From contig NZ_LZIN01000038.1 in the NCBI RefSeq assembly GCF_001667375.1, forward strand, positions 62,001 to 126,000: a stretch of DNA of 64,000 bases, in the 5' to 3' direction. Position numbers and translations under genes: made by a program. Under the pieces are notes generated by a model, which was not told the origin of the DNA, made no database searches, and saw only the letters and a list, made by a program, of their open reading frames with translations. Source of the stretch: Mycolicibacter sinensis. Its GTDB lineage: Bacteria; Actinomycetota; Actinomycetes; Mycobacteriales; Mycobacteriaceae. Below are positions 25,512-37,032 of the stretch, in pieces. Position 1 is the first letter of the stretch. The number at the start of each line of letters is the position of its first letter.

Positions 25512-25628
25512 GTCCGTTTCCTCCCCTGGCAGGACACCGTGTGACTCGTCTCACGATACATATTCCACAGCGAGCCGGGCAATACCAAACTTTCAGGGAA
25601 TTCGATATCGGCTTTCAGATGCCGAGGA

Positions 25629-25657
25629 CGGGCGCTGCGGGTTCACGGCAGCGCCCG
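25629..25657 (-). terminator. Hairpin terminator after histidine phosphatase copy 2
   Basis: Perfect 10-base arms CGGGCGCTGC and GCAGCGCCCG enclose a 9-base loop, 14 bases beyond the stop of copy 2. There is no T-run after it, as is usual for mycobacterial hairpin terminators. It implies that copies 1 and 2 are separate transcription units. Confidence 0.55.
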
Positions 25658-25671
25658 GCCAAGCCCTAGGT

Positions 25672-26763
25672 TCAGCCGGCCAGCCCCGCCACCACGTCGC
25701 CGACCGCCTCGGCCGCGCTGCTGGCGGCGGTGTCGCCCACCGACCCGGTGATGGTGTCGATGACCGCCTGCGGGAATGCGGCGAAAGCGGCCAGCACGTC
25801 GTTGAAGCCGGTCTGCAGCGCGGCTGTGATGTCGGCCGGGTCCCCGCCCTGAAGGGCTTCCATGATGTGCCAGCTCGCCATCTGCGGCGCGACCATCAGA
25901 TCGCGGAAGTCCACGAACAGCCCGGTGAGCAGTCCGGGGTTCTCCGCCACCTCGGTGCCGTTCCAGCTGACCAGCGTCCAGCCGTCGGTCGGGTTGCCCT
26001 CGATCACCACCTGGCCGGTGTTGGGCAACAACCCCTGCATCAACGACTTGAAGTAGATCTCGAAATCGGGGTTCTTAACGTTCATCATCACCCAGGTGGA
26101 GATCGCCGCCGCATGGGAGAACGCCACGCTATTGAGGTTGCCGTCGGCGTCGACCGGGCCGCCGTTGTTGTAGATCGTCTCGACGGCGTCGCTGAACCGG
26201 TCCTGGAACGCCATCCCGTTGGTGTCGATCGTCGAACCCAGCTGCGGCACCCAGTACTGGCCGAACATCCACGCCAGCGGTGCGGCCAGGTACAGCAGCG
26301 CCATCGCCTGGTTGGACTGCGAGCCGCCTTCCAGGAGGCCGGCGTTGAGTTCGTTGAGACCGGCAAGGACCGTCGGCGAGGTCTCCGACGCGCCCGCGGC
26401 CGTCAGCCAGTCGGTCGCGGTCTGCTGGGTCCGGAGGAACTCCGAGGCGTAGACCCCGTCATAGAAGCTCGGGTCGGCCAGGCGCAGCGGGTTGTCCGGG
26501 TCGGCGAGATAGGCCGCCTGCGTCGCACCCTCATCGGTGAGCGCCGCCCCCGGCGGCAGCGTTCCGATGACGCCCTCGACGTTGTCCACCGACTGGCCGT
26601 GGCGCACCAGGTCGAGCACCATGTCGGCGGCCGTGAGCTGGATGCCGGGCATGGCCGCGACCGCGGACAGCGGCCCGCCTACCGGGGCCACCGGGGTGAC
26701 GGCGAGAAGACCGGCGCCGATGAGGGCGACTCCGGCGGTGATCCACGGACGGGTGTGGTTCAT
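25672..26763 (-). CDS. Secreted histidine phosphatase-family protein, copy 2
   Basis: A 363-residue exported protein of the phosphoglycerate-mutase-like fold. Signal peptide WITAGVALIGAGLLAVTPVA is followed by LVRHGQS with Arg54 and His55, SEFLRTQQT, and the second histidine His217 in SVAFSHAAAI. The catalytic set therefore looks intact. The protein should hydrolyse phosphate esters outside the membrane, substrate unknown. The C-terminal block (NPTDGWTLVSWNG and ALQTGFNDVLAAFAAFPQAVIDTITG) is shared with the other two copies and ends in a small-residue-rich tail. ATG 26763 follows GAAGGGA. A palindrome lies 35-51 bases upstream of the start. Confidence 0.85.
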   Translation of the reverse strand: MNHTRPWITAGVALIGAGLLAVTPVAPVGGPLSAVAAMPGIQLTAADMVLDLVRHGQSVDNVEGVIGTLPPGAALTDEGATQAAYLADPDNPLRLADPSFYDGVYASEFLRTQQTATDWLTAAGASETSPTVLAGLNELNAGLLEGGSQSNQAMALLYLAAPLAWMFGQYWVPQLGSTIDTNGMAFQDRFSDAVETIYNNGGPVDADGNLNSVAFSHAAAISTWVMMNVKNPDFEIYFKSLMQGLLPNTGQVVIEGNPTDGWTLVSWNGTEVAENPGLLTGLFVDFRDLMVAPQMASWHIMEALQGGDPADITAALQTGFNDVLAAFAAFPQAVIDTITGSVGDTAASSAAEAVGDVVAGLAG

Positions 26764-26797
26764 GACGTTCCCTTCGGCGGGCGGCAGGCTTCCGTTA

Positions 26798-26814
26798 CGC
26801 TACGACGCGTAGCG
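26798..26814. promoter_or_regulatory. Palindrome upstream of histidine phosphatase copy 2
   Basis: CGCTACGACGCGTAGCG has perfect 7-base arms around ACG. It sits between copy 3 and copy 2, upstream of the copy 2 start, where an operator would be expected. Nothing in the window identifies a cognate regulator. Confidence 0.4.
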
Positions 26815-26894
26815 CAAATGACTTCCCTGAGGCTAATCTGATGTTTTCCTCACTGTCAATGGGTTGCCGGAGAAATCGGACGGCCGCGTCGCGA

Positions 26895-27905
26895 CTAGCC
26901 GCTCAACGCCCCGCTGAGGGTGTCGATGACCGCCTGCGGGAAGGCGGTGAAGGCCGCGACGACCTGGTCGAATCCGGTCTGCAGGGCGGCGGTGATGTCG
27001 GCCTGGTCGCCGCCCTGGAAGGCCTCCAGGATGTGCCAGGCGGCGATCTGCGGCGCCGTGGTGAGATCGCGCCAGTCGACGAACAATCCGGTGAGCAGGT
27101 CCGGAGTGGCCGACACCTCGTGCCCTTCCCAGCTGACCAGCGTCCAGCCGTCGGTCGGATTGCCCTCGATCACGACCTGGCCGGTGTTGGCCAGCGGAGT
27201 GTGGGTGTCGAGCAACTCTTTGATGACCAGCCCGAAGTCGGGGTTTTTGACGTTCATCAACGTCCAGATCGCGATCGTGCCCGCGTGGGCGAACACCGCG
27301 CTGCTCAGCGGGTTGTCCTGGTCGGAGACGGTGTGGTTGTAGACGGTTTCGATCGCGTCGGTGACGCGGTCGTTGAACGCCACCCCGTTGGGGTCGATCG
27401 TTGATCCCATCATCGGCACCCAGTACTGACCCATGACCCACATCAATGTCGGTAGGGCGTAGGCGATCTGGGTGAGCGTGTCGAGTTCGCGCCCGTCGAA
27501 CCATCCGGCATGGATTTCGTTGAGCCCGGCTAGGTGCGTGACCTCCATTCCCAGCAGGTCCGCTAGCGGCTGGGCGGTGTGCTGGGCGCGGATCATCTCC
27601 GAGGCGAAGAGCCCGGCGATTCCGTCCGGGAACGCCTCATGAATCGCCGGGGCGACGTCTGCCGCCTGCTGCCGGCCGAGATCGGTGAGCTCCGCACCTG
27701 GCGCCAAGGTGCCCAAATAGCCTTCGGCGTTGTCCACCGACTCGCCGTGGCGCACCAGGTCCAGGGTGATGTCCTGGGCGGTCAGCAGGATGTCCACCGC
27801 GGCGACGTCAGGCGGCGGCGTCGCGACCGGCGGGGCCGCGACGGCTCCCGCGGCGACCAGCGCAACGGTCGCGGTGATCCACGGACGGGGGGCAAGTGGC
27901 TGCAT
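26895..27905 (-). CDS. Secreted histidine phosphatase-family protein, copy 3
   Basis: A 336-residue exported protein. Signal peptide WITATVALVAAGAVAA precedes LVRHGES (Arg52, His53), SEMIRAQHT and His207 in SAVFAHAGTI, so both catalytic histidines are present. The C-terminal block (NPTDGWTLVSWEG and ALQTGFDQVVAAFTAFPQAVIDTLSG) is very close to copy 2. ATG 27905, behind GGGAGAGAG, is preferred to ATG 27941 because the signal peptide starts there. It is the first of the tandem set in reading order. The three sit between the Rv3038c and echA17 orthologues, which are adjacent in H37Rv. Confidence 0.85.
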   Translation of the reverse strand: MQPLAPRPWITATVALVAAGAVAAPPVATPPPDVAAVDILLTAQDITLDLVRHGESVDNAEGYLGTLAPGAELTDLGRQQAADVAPAIHEAFPDGIAGLFASEMIRAQHTAQPLADLLGMEVTHLAGLNEIHAGWFDGRELDTLTQIAYALPTLMWVMGQYWVPMMGSTIDPNGVAFNDRVTDAIETVYNHTVSDQDNPLSSAVFAHAGTIAIWTLMNVKNPDFGLVIKELLDTHTPLANTGQVVIEGNPTDGWTLVSWEGHEVSATPDLLTGLFVDWRDLTTAPQIAAWHILEAFQGGDQADITAALQTGFDQVVAAFTAFPQAVIDTLSGALSG

Positions 27906-27987
27906 TGGTCTCTCTCCCTGACGCCGGCACGCGGCGAACATCGCCGCGTGACTGAACGTTAGCTGATAAGAGAGTTAGAACGGGTGA

Positions 27988-28722
27988 TTATCGGGGGTTT
28001 TCGCCGAGTCCGGCGGCGAACGCTTGTGCGTAGCGGCGGCGGTCCGCCGCGGCCCGCTCGGCCGGGGGCAGCGTGGCCACGGAGTCGATCGATGCCTTGG
28101 CCGCGGCCAGCGCCTGCCGCGGGGCGTCGACAAACCGGCCGGCCCAACTCATCGCCGCGTCGTAGACCGTGTCGGGGGCGACCATATCGTCGATCACGCC
28201 CAGCGCGAGCGCTTCCTCGGCATCGAAGAACCGCCCGCTGTAGGCCAACTCCTTGGTGCGGCTGGCCCCGATGGTGCGGGTCAATCGGGCCAATCCCGCC
28301 CCATCGGCAACGAGGCCCGCGAGGATCTCGGTGGCGCCGAACTTGACGTTGTCACCACTGACCCGCCAGTCCGCCGCCAACGCCAGCGCCAGGCCGCTAC
28401 CCAGCGCGTAGCCGGTGACCGCGGCCACCGTCGGCTTGCCGATCGCCGCCACCGCCTCCACGGCGTCCTGGCGGACGGCCGCGAAGCGCTCAGCCTCGGC
28501 GGGGATCAGGGTGCGAAGTTCGGGAACGTCGTCACCGGCGCAGAAGATCTCGTGGCCGCCGAACAACACCACCGCGGCGACGTCGTCGCGCGCCGAGACC
28601 TCCACGGCCGCCTCGGTGATCTCCCGGTAGACCTGACGGGTCAAGGCGTTGCTCGGCGGACGCGACAGCACCAGGGTGGCCACTCCGGCCGGCGACGGGT
28701 GGAGCGTGACGAATTCGCTCAT
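27988..28722 (-). CDS. echA17: Enoyl-CoA hydratase/isomerase (EchA17)
   Basis: A 244-residue crotonase-fold protein, which hydrates 2-enoyl-CoA in fatty acid oxidation. The oxyanion-hole segments are [15 protein letters not shown] and [16 protein letters not shown], followed by [21 protein letters not shown]. The second canonical catalytic glutamate position falls in an ADGAGL stretch with no obvious acid at the usual place, so the exact reaction is uncertain. ATG 28722 overlaps the stop of the Nudix gene (ATGA), and that start (MSEFVTLH) matches the family better than ATG 28731. It is first in H37Rv order after the phosphatase insertion. Confidence 0.85.
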   Translation of the reverse strand: MSEFVTLHPSPAGVATLVLSRPPSNALTRQVYREITEAAVEVSARDDVAAVVLFGGHEIFCAGDDVPELRTLIPAEAERFAAVRQDAVEAVAAIGKPTVAAVTGYALGSGLALALAADWRVSGDNVKFGATEILAGLVADGAGLARLTRTIGASRTKELAYSGRFFDAEEALALGVIDDMVAPDTVYDAAMSWAGRFVDAPRQALAAAKASIDSVATLPPAERAAADRRRYAQAFAAGLGENPR

Positions 28723-29537
28723 CCGGGCCACCGCGTTCCGCGCGCCTCGTTATAGCGCGTCGAGTCGAAGAACTCGATCTCCCAGTTGTCGCCGTGCCGG
28801 GCCAGCGTCGGCTGGGTCACCACGATCTGGCGCTCCAGCGTCAACACGTCCTGCACGCTGCGCCCGACCAGCGAATCCAGTTGGGTCCAGGTCGGCGGCA
28901 GCAGGAAGCTGCGTCCTGCCGCGAAGTCGGCGATCGCGGCGTCGGGGGTGACCCAGCCGGCGCCGTCGGACTCGGTGTTCTCGCCGTCGGCGCGCTGCCC
29001 GTCGGGCAGCGCGGCGACGAAGAAGTAGGTGTCGTAGCGGCGGGTGCGCTCGGCCTCGGGTGTCACCCAGTTCGCCCACGGCCGCAACAGCTCGGCGTGC
29101 AGCACCAGATTCTCGGTGCGCAGGAAGTCGGCGAACGACAGCTCGCCGACGGCCAGCGCGCGCCGGGCCTCGGCATACACCGAGGCATCGGCGACGACGC
29201 GCTGCGGGTCGTCGGCGGGGCCGGCGAACAGCACGCCGGATTCCTCGAAGGTCTCCCGCACCGCCGCGCACACCAGCGCGGCGGCCAGATCGATCTCGAC
29301 GCCGAAGCGCTGCGCCCACCAGGACGGGTCCGGCCCGACCCAGGCGATCTCGGTGCTGCGGTCGCGGTTGTCGACCCCGCCGCCGGGAAACACCATCACC
29401 CCGGCGGCGAACTCCATGGCGGCGTGGCGGCGCATCAGGAACACATCCAGCGGGCCGTTCCCCCTGTCCCCGTCGCGCACCAACATCACCGTCGCGGCGG
29501 GCCGGGTCGGCAACGGCGGCGGCTGTGCGGCGCTCAT
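28719..29537 (-). CDS. Nudix hydrolase (Rv3040c orthologue)
   Basis: A 272-residue Nudix protein. The catalytic helix is [14 protein letters not shown], which gives the REXXEEXG core of the Nudix box. The glycine-rich start ([11 protein letters not shown]) lies about 40 residues earlier because of an insertion, as in the CoA-diphosphatase/NUDT19-like branch. Nudix enzymes cleave nucleoside diphosphates linked to another moiety. Given the echA17 neighbour, a CoA or acyl-CoA substrate is plausible but unproven. It overlaps the ABC ATPase gene upstream (ATGA at 29534-29537) and echA17 downstream. Confidence 0.85.
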   Translation of the reverse strand: MSAAQPPPLPTRPAATVMLVRDGDRGNGPLDVFLMRRHAAMEFAAGVMVFPGGGVDNRDRSTEIAWVGPDPSWWAQRFGVEIDLAAALVCAAVRETFEESGVLFAGPADDPQRVVADASVYAEARRALAVGELSFADFLRTENLVLHAELLRPWANWVTPEAERTRRYDTYFFVAALPDGQRADGENTESDGAGWVTPDAAIADFAAGRSFLLPPTWTQLDSLVGRSVQDVLTLERQIVVTQPTLARHGDNWEIEFFDSTRYNEARGTRWPG

Positions 29538-30388
29538 GCGCGCCTCCGATGGGCGGCCCGGCCGCGGGTCCGGCGGGCGAAGTATCGCCCGTCGATGACG
29601 TCCAAGGAGATCGACTGGCCGAACGCGGCGGTCAGGTTCTCGGCGGTCATCACATCGCTGAGCAGACCGGCCGCCACGGTGCGGCCCTCGGCCAGCAGCA
29701 GGCAGTGACTGAAACCGACCGGAATCTCCTCGACGTGGTGGGTGACCAGCACGATCGCCGGCGCGTCCGGGTCGGCGGCCAGATCAGCCAGCCGGGCGAC
29801 CAGTTCCTCCCGGCCACCCAGGTCCAGGCCCGCCGCCGGTTCGTCGAGCAGCAGCAGCTCGGGGTCGGTCATCAGGGCGCGGGCGATCAGCACCCGTTTG
29901 CGCTCACCCTCGGACAGCGTGCCGTAGGTGCGGTCGGCCAGGTGTTCGGCGCCCAGGCTCTCCAGTAGGTCCACGGCGCGGTCGTGATCCATGGCGTCGT
30001 AGCGTTCCCGCCAGCGCCCCAGCACCGCATAGCCCGCCGAGATGACCAGGTCGCGGACGGTTTCGTGGTCCGGAATCCGCTGCGCCAGCGCCGAGGAGCT
30101 CAATCCGACCCGAGCCCGCAGTTCGGTGGAGTCGACCCGGCCCAGTTGCTCGCCGAGCACAAAGGCCGCGCCCGAGGACGGGTGTTCGGTGGCGGCGGCG
30201 ATCCGCAGCAGCGAGGTCTTGCCGGCGCCGTTGGGCCCGATGATCACCCAGCGTTCGTCAAGTTCCACCGACCAGTCCAGCGGGCCCACCAGGGAGCGCC
30301 CGTCACGGCACAGCGAAACGCCCTCGAAGTGGATCAGCAGATCTTGATCGGCCGCTGCAAGCGGGCCGGGGCGTCCGGTGTCGGGCAC
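29534..30388 (-). CDS. ABC transporter ATP-binding protein (Rv3041c orthologue)
   Basis: A 284-residue nucleotide-binding subunit. Walker A is GPNGAGKTS, the signature is LSEGERKRVLIARAL, Walker B is LLLLDEPAAGLD and the switch histidine is in VTHHVEEI. No permease or binding protein is adjacent, so it may be a stand-alone ATPase of the ModF/YlmA type or work with a distant permease. GTG 30388 gives the length known for the orthologue; an ATG at 30475 would add a low-complexity stretch. It heads a three-gene overlapping operon with the Nudix hydrolase and echA17. Confidence 0.85.
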   Translation of the reverse strand: MPDTGRPGPLAAADQDLLIHFEGVSLCRDGRSLVGPLDWSVELDERWVIIGPNGAGKTSLLRIAAATEHPSSGAAFVLGEQLGRVDSTELRARVGLSSSALAQRIPDHETVRDLVISAGYAVLGRWRERYDAMDHDRAVDLLESLGAEHLADRTYGTLSEGERKRVLIARALMTDPELLLLDEPAAGLDLGGREELVARLADLAADPDAPAIVLVTHHVEEIPVGFSHCLLLAEGRTVAAGLLSDVMTAENLTAAFGQSISLDVIDGRYFARRTRGRAAHRRRA

Positions 30389-30550
30389 GGCCCTATGGTG
30401 CCGTACCCCGGCCCGGCAGCAACCGACCGGGTGCCGGTAGCCCGCAGCGCCGCTGGAGGGCGTCGGAGCCGGCAAACGCGCGTCGCTGTGTTGTAATTTG
30501 AGTCACAGTGATCGCACATGAGTGTCTAGGGTCCATATCAGGGGGTTCGC

Positions 30551-31945
30551 ATGTTCCGGGTTCCAGGCGCACTCGCGGTCAGCCTCCTCACCGGGACGTC
30601 GCTGATCGGCTCCCCCACTTTGTTGGACGGCCAGACTCACGCCGTGCGGCTCACCGCTGCCCATTCCGGGGCGCTGGGCAACGGGACAGCGCTGATCCTG
30701 GGCCCCAGCGGCATCTCGACCCCCGGCCAGGCCTACGCCGATCGCGTCAACGAGCTGTACCTCGCTCCGCACGGCTTCACCGGCACCACCCAGATCCTGA
30801 CCACGCCCGAGGGGCTGTACCCGTTCCTCGGCCCGTTCGGCGAGACCTTCGACAGATCGGTGGAGCAGGGCAACCAGGTCCTGGAGGCGGCGATCCTAGA
30901 ACAGATCGCCGGCGGCCACGTCGACGCCGACAACCCGGTGGTGGTGTTCGGCTGGTCGCAGAGCGCGGTGATGTCCGCAGTGCTGATGCAGCAGCTCGCC
31001 GACCAGGGTGTGCCGAGCGACTACGTCCACTTCGTGCTGGCCGGCGACGAGACGGTGCCCAACGGCGGGATGCTGGCCCGGTTCGACCTGCCGACCGGAG
31101 AGCACCCGACCATTCCCAGCCTGGGCCTGACGTTCAGCGGTGCGCAGCCGACGACGTTGTTCCCGACCGACGTCTACACCAACGAATACGACGGCTTCGC
31201 CAATTTCCCGCAGTACCCGATCAACTTCTTGTCGGTCATCAACGCCGTGATGGGCATCGCCTTCCAGCACAGCACCTACCTCGGGCTCGCCCCGGAGGAC
31301 ATCGCGAACGCGGTGCTACTGCCGACCTCGAGCCCGGACGTCCTGACCGACTACTACATGATTCCGGCCGACACGCTGCCGCTGCTGGCGCCACTGCAGC
31401 TGCTGCCGTTCATCGGCAATCCGCTGGTCGACCTGTTGCAACCGGCCCTGCGGGTGCTGGTGAACCTGGGCTACGGCAACATCGAGCACGGCTGGAGCCC
31501 CGGGTTCGCCGACATGCCCACCAGTCTGGGTTTCCTGCCGGACGCCAGTGTGCTGCAACAGGTTCCGCAAGCCCTGGCCGACGCTACACAGCAGGGCATC
31601 AACGATTTCTTCGCCCGGCTGGCCGACCCGGCCAACTACGTGTACACCCTGCCGGAGTGGGCCGAGCAGCTGAGCAGAGAGCTCCCGGCGTTTGCCGGCA
31701 GCGAGACCTCGTTGCTGTCGATGGTGCCCACCACCTGGACGGATCTCTTCGAAACCACCCCGGCGCACACCGGCATTCCGCTGCTGGACATGCTCAGCGC
31801 GGTGCTGTTCACGCTGCCCGAGTACAACGACCAGATTTACACGTCCATACTCGCCGACGGCGGCAGCATGCTCGACGCCATCGGCACCCCGCTCGCCGCC
31901 GACCTCGGGCTGCTGCCGCTGATCCTGATCGGCGCGGTGTTCTGA
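30551..31945 (+). CDS. PE-PPE-domain secreted esterase-like protein (no PE or PPE N-terminus)
   Basis: A 464-residue exported protein with an N-terminal signal sequence (VPGALAVSLLTGTSLIGSP). The region from about residue 45 to 280 is the PE-PPE C-terminal domain, a serine alpha/beta hydrolase fold. It begins ALILGPSGISTPG and carries GWSQSA with the likely nucleophile Ser136, then VHFVLAGDETVPNGG. These domains act on acyl esters at the cell surface. Here the domain stands alone behind an ordinary signal peptide, so export need not use type VII secretion. A CAGGGGG ribosome site lies before ATG 30551. The gene is inserted between the Rv3041c and serB2 orthologues and ends at a strong shared terminator. 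Confidence 0.85.
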   Translation: MFRVPGALAVSLLTGTSLIGSPTLLDGQTHAVRLTAAHSGALGNGTALILGPSGISTPGQAYADRVNELYLAPHGFTGTTQILTTPEGLYPFLGPFGETFDRSVEQGNQVLEAAILEQIAGGHVDADNPVVVFGWSQSAVMSAVLMQQLADQGVPSDYVHFVLAGDETVPNGGMLARFDLPTGEHPTIPSLGLTFSGAQPTTLFPTDVYTNEYDGFANFPQYPINFLSVINAVMGIAFQHSTYLGLAPEDIANAVLLPTSSPDVLTDYYMIPADTLPLLAPLQLLPFIGNPLVDLLQPALRVLVNLGYGNIEHGWSPGFADMPTSLGFLPDASVLQQVPQALADATQQGINDFFARLADPANYVYTLPEWAEQLSRELPAFAGSETSLLSMVPTTWTDLFETTPAHTGIPLLDMLSAVLFTLPEYNDQIYTSILADGGSMLDAIGTPLAADLGLLPLILIGAVF

Positions 31946-31965
31946 CCCCGGCTCACCCACCCCTC

Positions 31966-32025
31966 GCGAGCAGACGTCAAAGCCCCTAATTTCGTGGCGT
32001 ATCGGGCGCTTTCGCGTCTGCTCGC
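31966..32025. terminator. Bidirectional TRIT-like terminator
   Basis: The arms GCGAGCAGACG and CGTCTGCTCGC pair perfectly, and the pairing continues through CAAAGCCC against GGGCGCTTT with small mismatches, leaving a loop of about 18 bases. It lies between two convergent genes, 21 bases after the PE-PPE gene and 5 bases from the serB2 stop. The arm sequence resembles the repeated mycobacterial terminator family known as TRIT. Confidence 0.75.
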
Positions 32026-32029
32026 CGCG

Positions 32030-35042
<3,013 letters not shown>

Positions 35043-35177
35043 TCCTCCAAACATGGGCATCCCGGAACTTGGGTCAAATCCTAACCCCGAGCCTCTCCCC
35101 GCCGGTATAGCCCTCCTACAAACTGTCGTATTCGTCTCCTCCCCGGGCCCGCCACAAGCGGGTGTTACCGTCACCGC

Positions 35178-36257
35178 GTGATCAGGGCGGACCGGCGGAC
35201 AGTGTCCGCGGCAGCATTGGCCGTGACGCTGATCACGGTCTCGGGTTGCTCCGGCGATGGCGCGGAAACGGTCCCGACGTCCACCACCACGACCATGGTC
35301 GCCGGCGCCGGAGTGCTCGGCAACGACCGCCGGCCCGACGAGTCCTGCGCCCCGGAGCCGGCCCGGGCCGACCCGGGACCACCGATGCGGTCGGTCCACA
35401 ACGCGGCCGGGGTGGAGCCGCCCAGCGTCGAGGTGCCCGAGGACGCGGAGCGCATCGTGGTGCTCTCCGGTGATCAGCTCGATGCGCTGTGCGCACTGGG
35501 CCTCCAGTCCCGCATCGTCGGGGCCGCGCTGCCCGACGGCGCGGAGAGCCAGCCGTTATATCTGGGCGCCGTGGTGCACGACCTGCCGGCCGTGGGCACC
35601 CGCAGCAATCCCGACACCGACGCCATCGCCGCATTGCGCCCGGACCTGATCCTGGGGGCACAGGGCCTGACGCCGGGATATGCCGAGCTGGCCTCGATCG
35701 CCCCAACCATGTTCACCGGGGCGCCGGGCGCGGCATGGGAGGACAACCTGCGCGGGGTCGGCGCCGCGACCGCGCGCAGCGGCGCCGCCGACGAGGTGCT
35801 CGGCAGGTTTAGCGAGAAGGCCGATGCCACCGGCGAGTCCAGCGACGCCACCCACTTCCAGGCCTCGGTGGTGCAGCTCACCGACGGCGGCCTGCGGGTG
35901 TACGGGGCGGCCAACTTCGCTGCCAGTGTGCTCAAGGCGGTCGGGGTGGACAGGCCGCCGGCGCAGCGGTTCACCGACCAGCCCTACCTCGAGATCACCG
36001 CCGGCGACGGCGATCTGGGCGGCCGCGCGGACTTCTCGGCTGCCGACGGGGACATCGTCTACGTGTCGTTCGCCTCGCCGGCGGCCAAGGCGCGAGCAGC
36101 CACCGTGTTCGACAGCGTCTCCTGGCGCCGGCTGGCGGCCAACCGCGACAGCCGGGTGTTCGTGGTGAACAACGAGGTGTGGCAGACCGGGCAGGGACCG
36201 ATCGCGGCCCGCGGAGTGGTCGACGACCTGCGCTGGGTGAACGCGCCGATCAACTAA
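35178..36257 (+). CDS. fecB: Iron-siderophore-type substrate-binding lipoprotein FecB
   Basis: A 359-residue lipoprotein of the periplasmic binding protein class III fold. The N-terminus carries a signal peptide ending in the lipobox VSGC (Cys24), so it is anchored to the outer face of the membrane. The fold landmarks are [41 protein letters not shown] and the end [18 protein letters not shown]. FecB of M. tuberculosis is linked to iron or haem uptake and to envelope integrity. No IdeR box was recognised upstream. No ABC permease is adjacent. Confidence 0.88.
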   Translation: MIRADRRTVSAAALAVTLITVSGCSGDGAETVPTSTTTTMVAGAGVLGNDRRPDESCAPEPARADPGPPMRSVHNAAGVEPPSVEVPEDAERIVVLSGDQLDALCALGLQSRIVGAALPDGAESQPLYLGAVVHDLPAVGTRSNPDTDAIAALRPDLILGAQGLTPGYAELASIAPTMFTGAPGAAWEDNLRGVGAATARSGAADEVLGRFSEKADATGESSDATHFQASVVQLTDGGLRVYGAANFAASVLKAVGVDRPPAQRFTDQPYLEITAGDGDLGGRADFSAADGDIVYVSFASPAAKARAATVFDSVSWRRLAANRDSRVFVVNNEVWQTGQGPIAARGVVDDLRWVNAPIN

Positions 36258-36841
36258 AGCGGCCGCTGCGCGATCAGCTGCCCCAGTTCGGCCGAGGCCC
36301 GCTGACGGGCCTGCCCGGCCTCCTCGCGCAGCCGGCGCACCTCGGAGTCCAGTTCGCTGACCCGGTCTTGTAGGCCGTTGAGCTCACGCACCTGCCGGTT
36401 CCGCAGTTCGCCTTCGGCGCCCTCGGTGCCGAGCACCCGGAGCTGTTCGGCGATGCGGCTCTGCGCGTTGTAGACCTCCTCGCGCTGTTCTTCGGCGCGT
36501 TCGCGTTGCGCGTCGAGCCGGCGAGCGTTGTTCTGGTGCGTCAGCACCTGCGAGAGCGCGCCGACCGCCCCGGCGTCCAATGAGCGGCCGGCCAGCGCCT
36601 GCTCCAGCCGGCCCGGTTCCAGGTCGTAGTAGCCGATCTCGGATGCGACCGGCCAGGTCTGCAGCACCGTCGCTTCGGCGCTCTGGTGTCCGGCCACCGG
36701 GGACGCTGAACCGGCACCAGCTCCCGTCCCGGCCGGCCTCGGTGGCGCCGTCCTGCGCGGTGACGAAGTGCTGAGGACGCCACGAAAATTGCACCACCGT
36801 CGACATTGCAGCGAACTCTCAGCCTTACCGCTCAACTTCAC
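36254..36841 (-). pseudogene. Coiled-coil fragment, possible C-terminal remnant of a DUF4139 (mucoidy inhibitor A-like) protein
   Basis: The frame codes 195 residues, but only the last ~145 look like protein. TVLQTWPVASEIGYYDLEPGRLEQALAGRS leads into a long charged coiled coil (NNARRLDAQRERAEEQREEVYNAQSRIAEQLRVLG and onward). That is the layout of the end of DUF4139 proteins, whose large beta-barrel domain is missing here. The first ~50 residues are low-complexity and the start has no clear ribosome site. I read it as a gene remnant, though a short functional coiled-coil protein is possible. It overlaps the fecB stop by four bases. Confidence 0.4.
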
Positions 36842-36844
36842 AGC

Positions 36845-36861
36845 AATGCGTCACACGCATT
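36845..36861. promoter_or_regulatory. Perfect 17-base inverted repeat in a divergent intergenic region
   Basis: AATGCGTCACACGCATT has 7-base arms around CAC. It lies in the 191-base gap between the minus-strand coiled-coil fragment and the plus-strand hydrolase-cyclase gene, an operator-like position. The regulator is unknown. Confidence 0.4.
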
Positions 36862-37032
36862 CGCTGACGTGCACCGCTTTCCGGGTGCGAGGAAACGGAA
36901 ACCTGCTGTATCGCAAGGCTTTCCTTCCGGCTGACGCTTCCCGTCGGGGCCGGCGACCGCCCGTGTGATCGGCGTGTGTCTGGCCACTCCGTTTTCGGCG
37001 ACGGCTAACCCCGGCCGCAGTACGCTCATTCC

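Noticed and set aside
35080-35177. IdeR iron box upstream of fecB
   Set aside because: No sequence near the TTAGGTTAGGCTAACCTAA consensus could be seen.
36384-36806. Alternative frame over the coiled-coil fragment (140 residues)
   Set aside because: Arg/Gly-rich shadow translation without protein-like features. The other frame carries the coiled coil.
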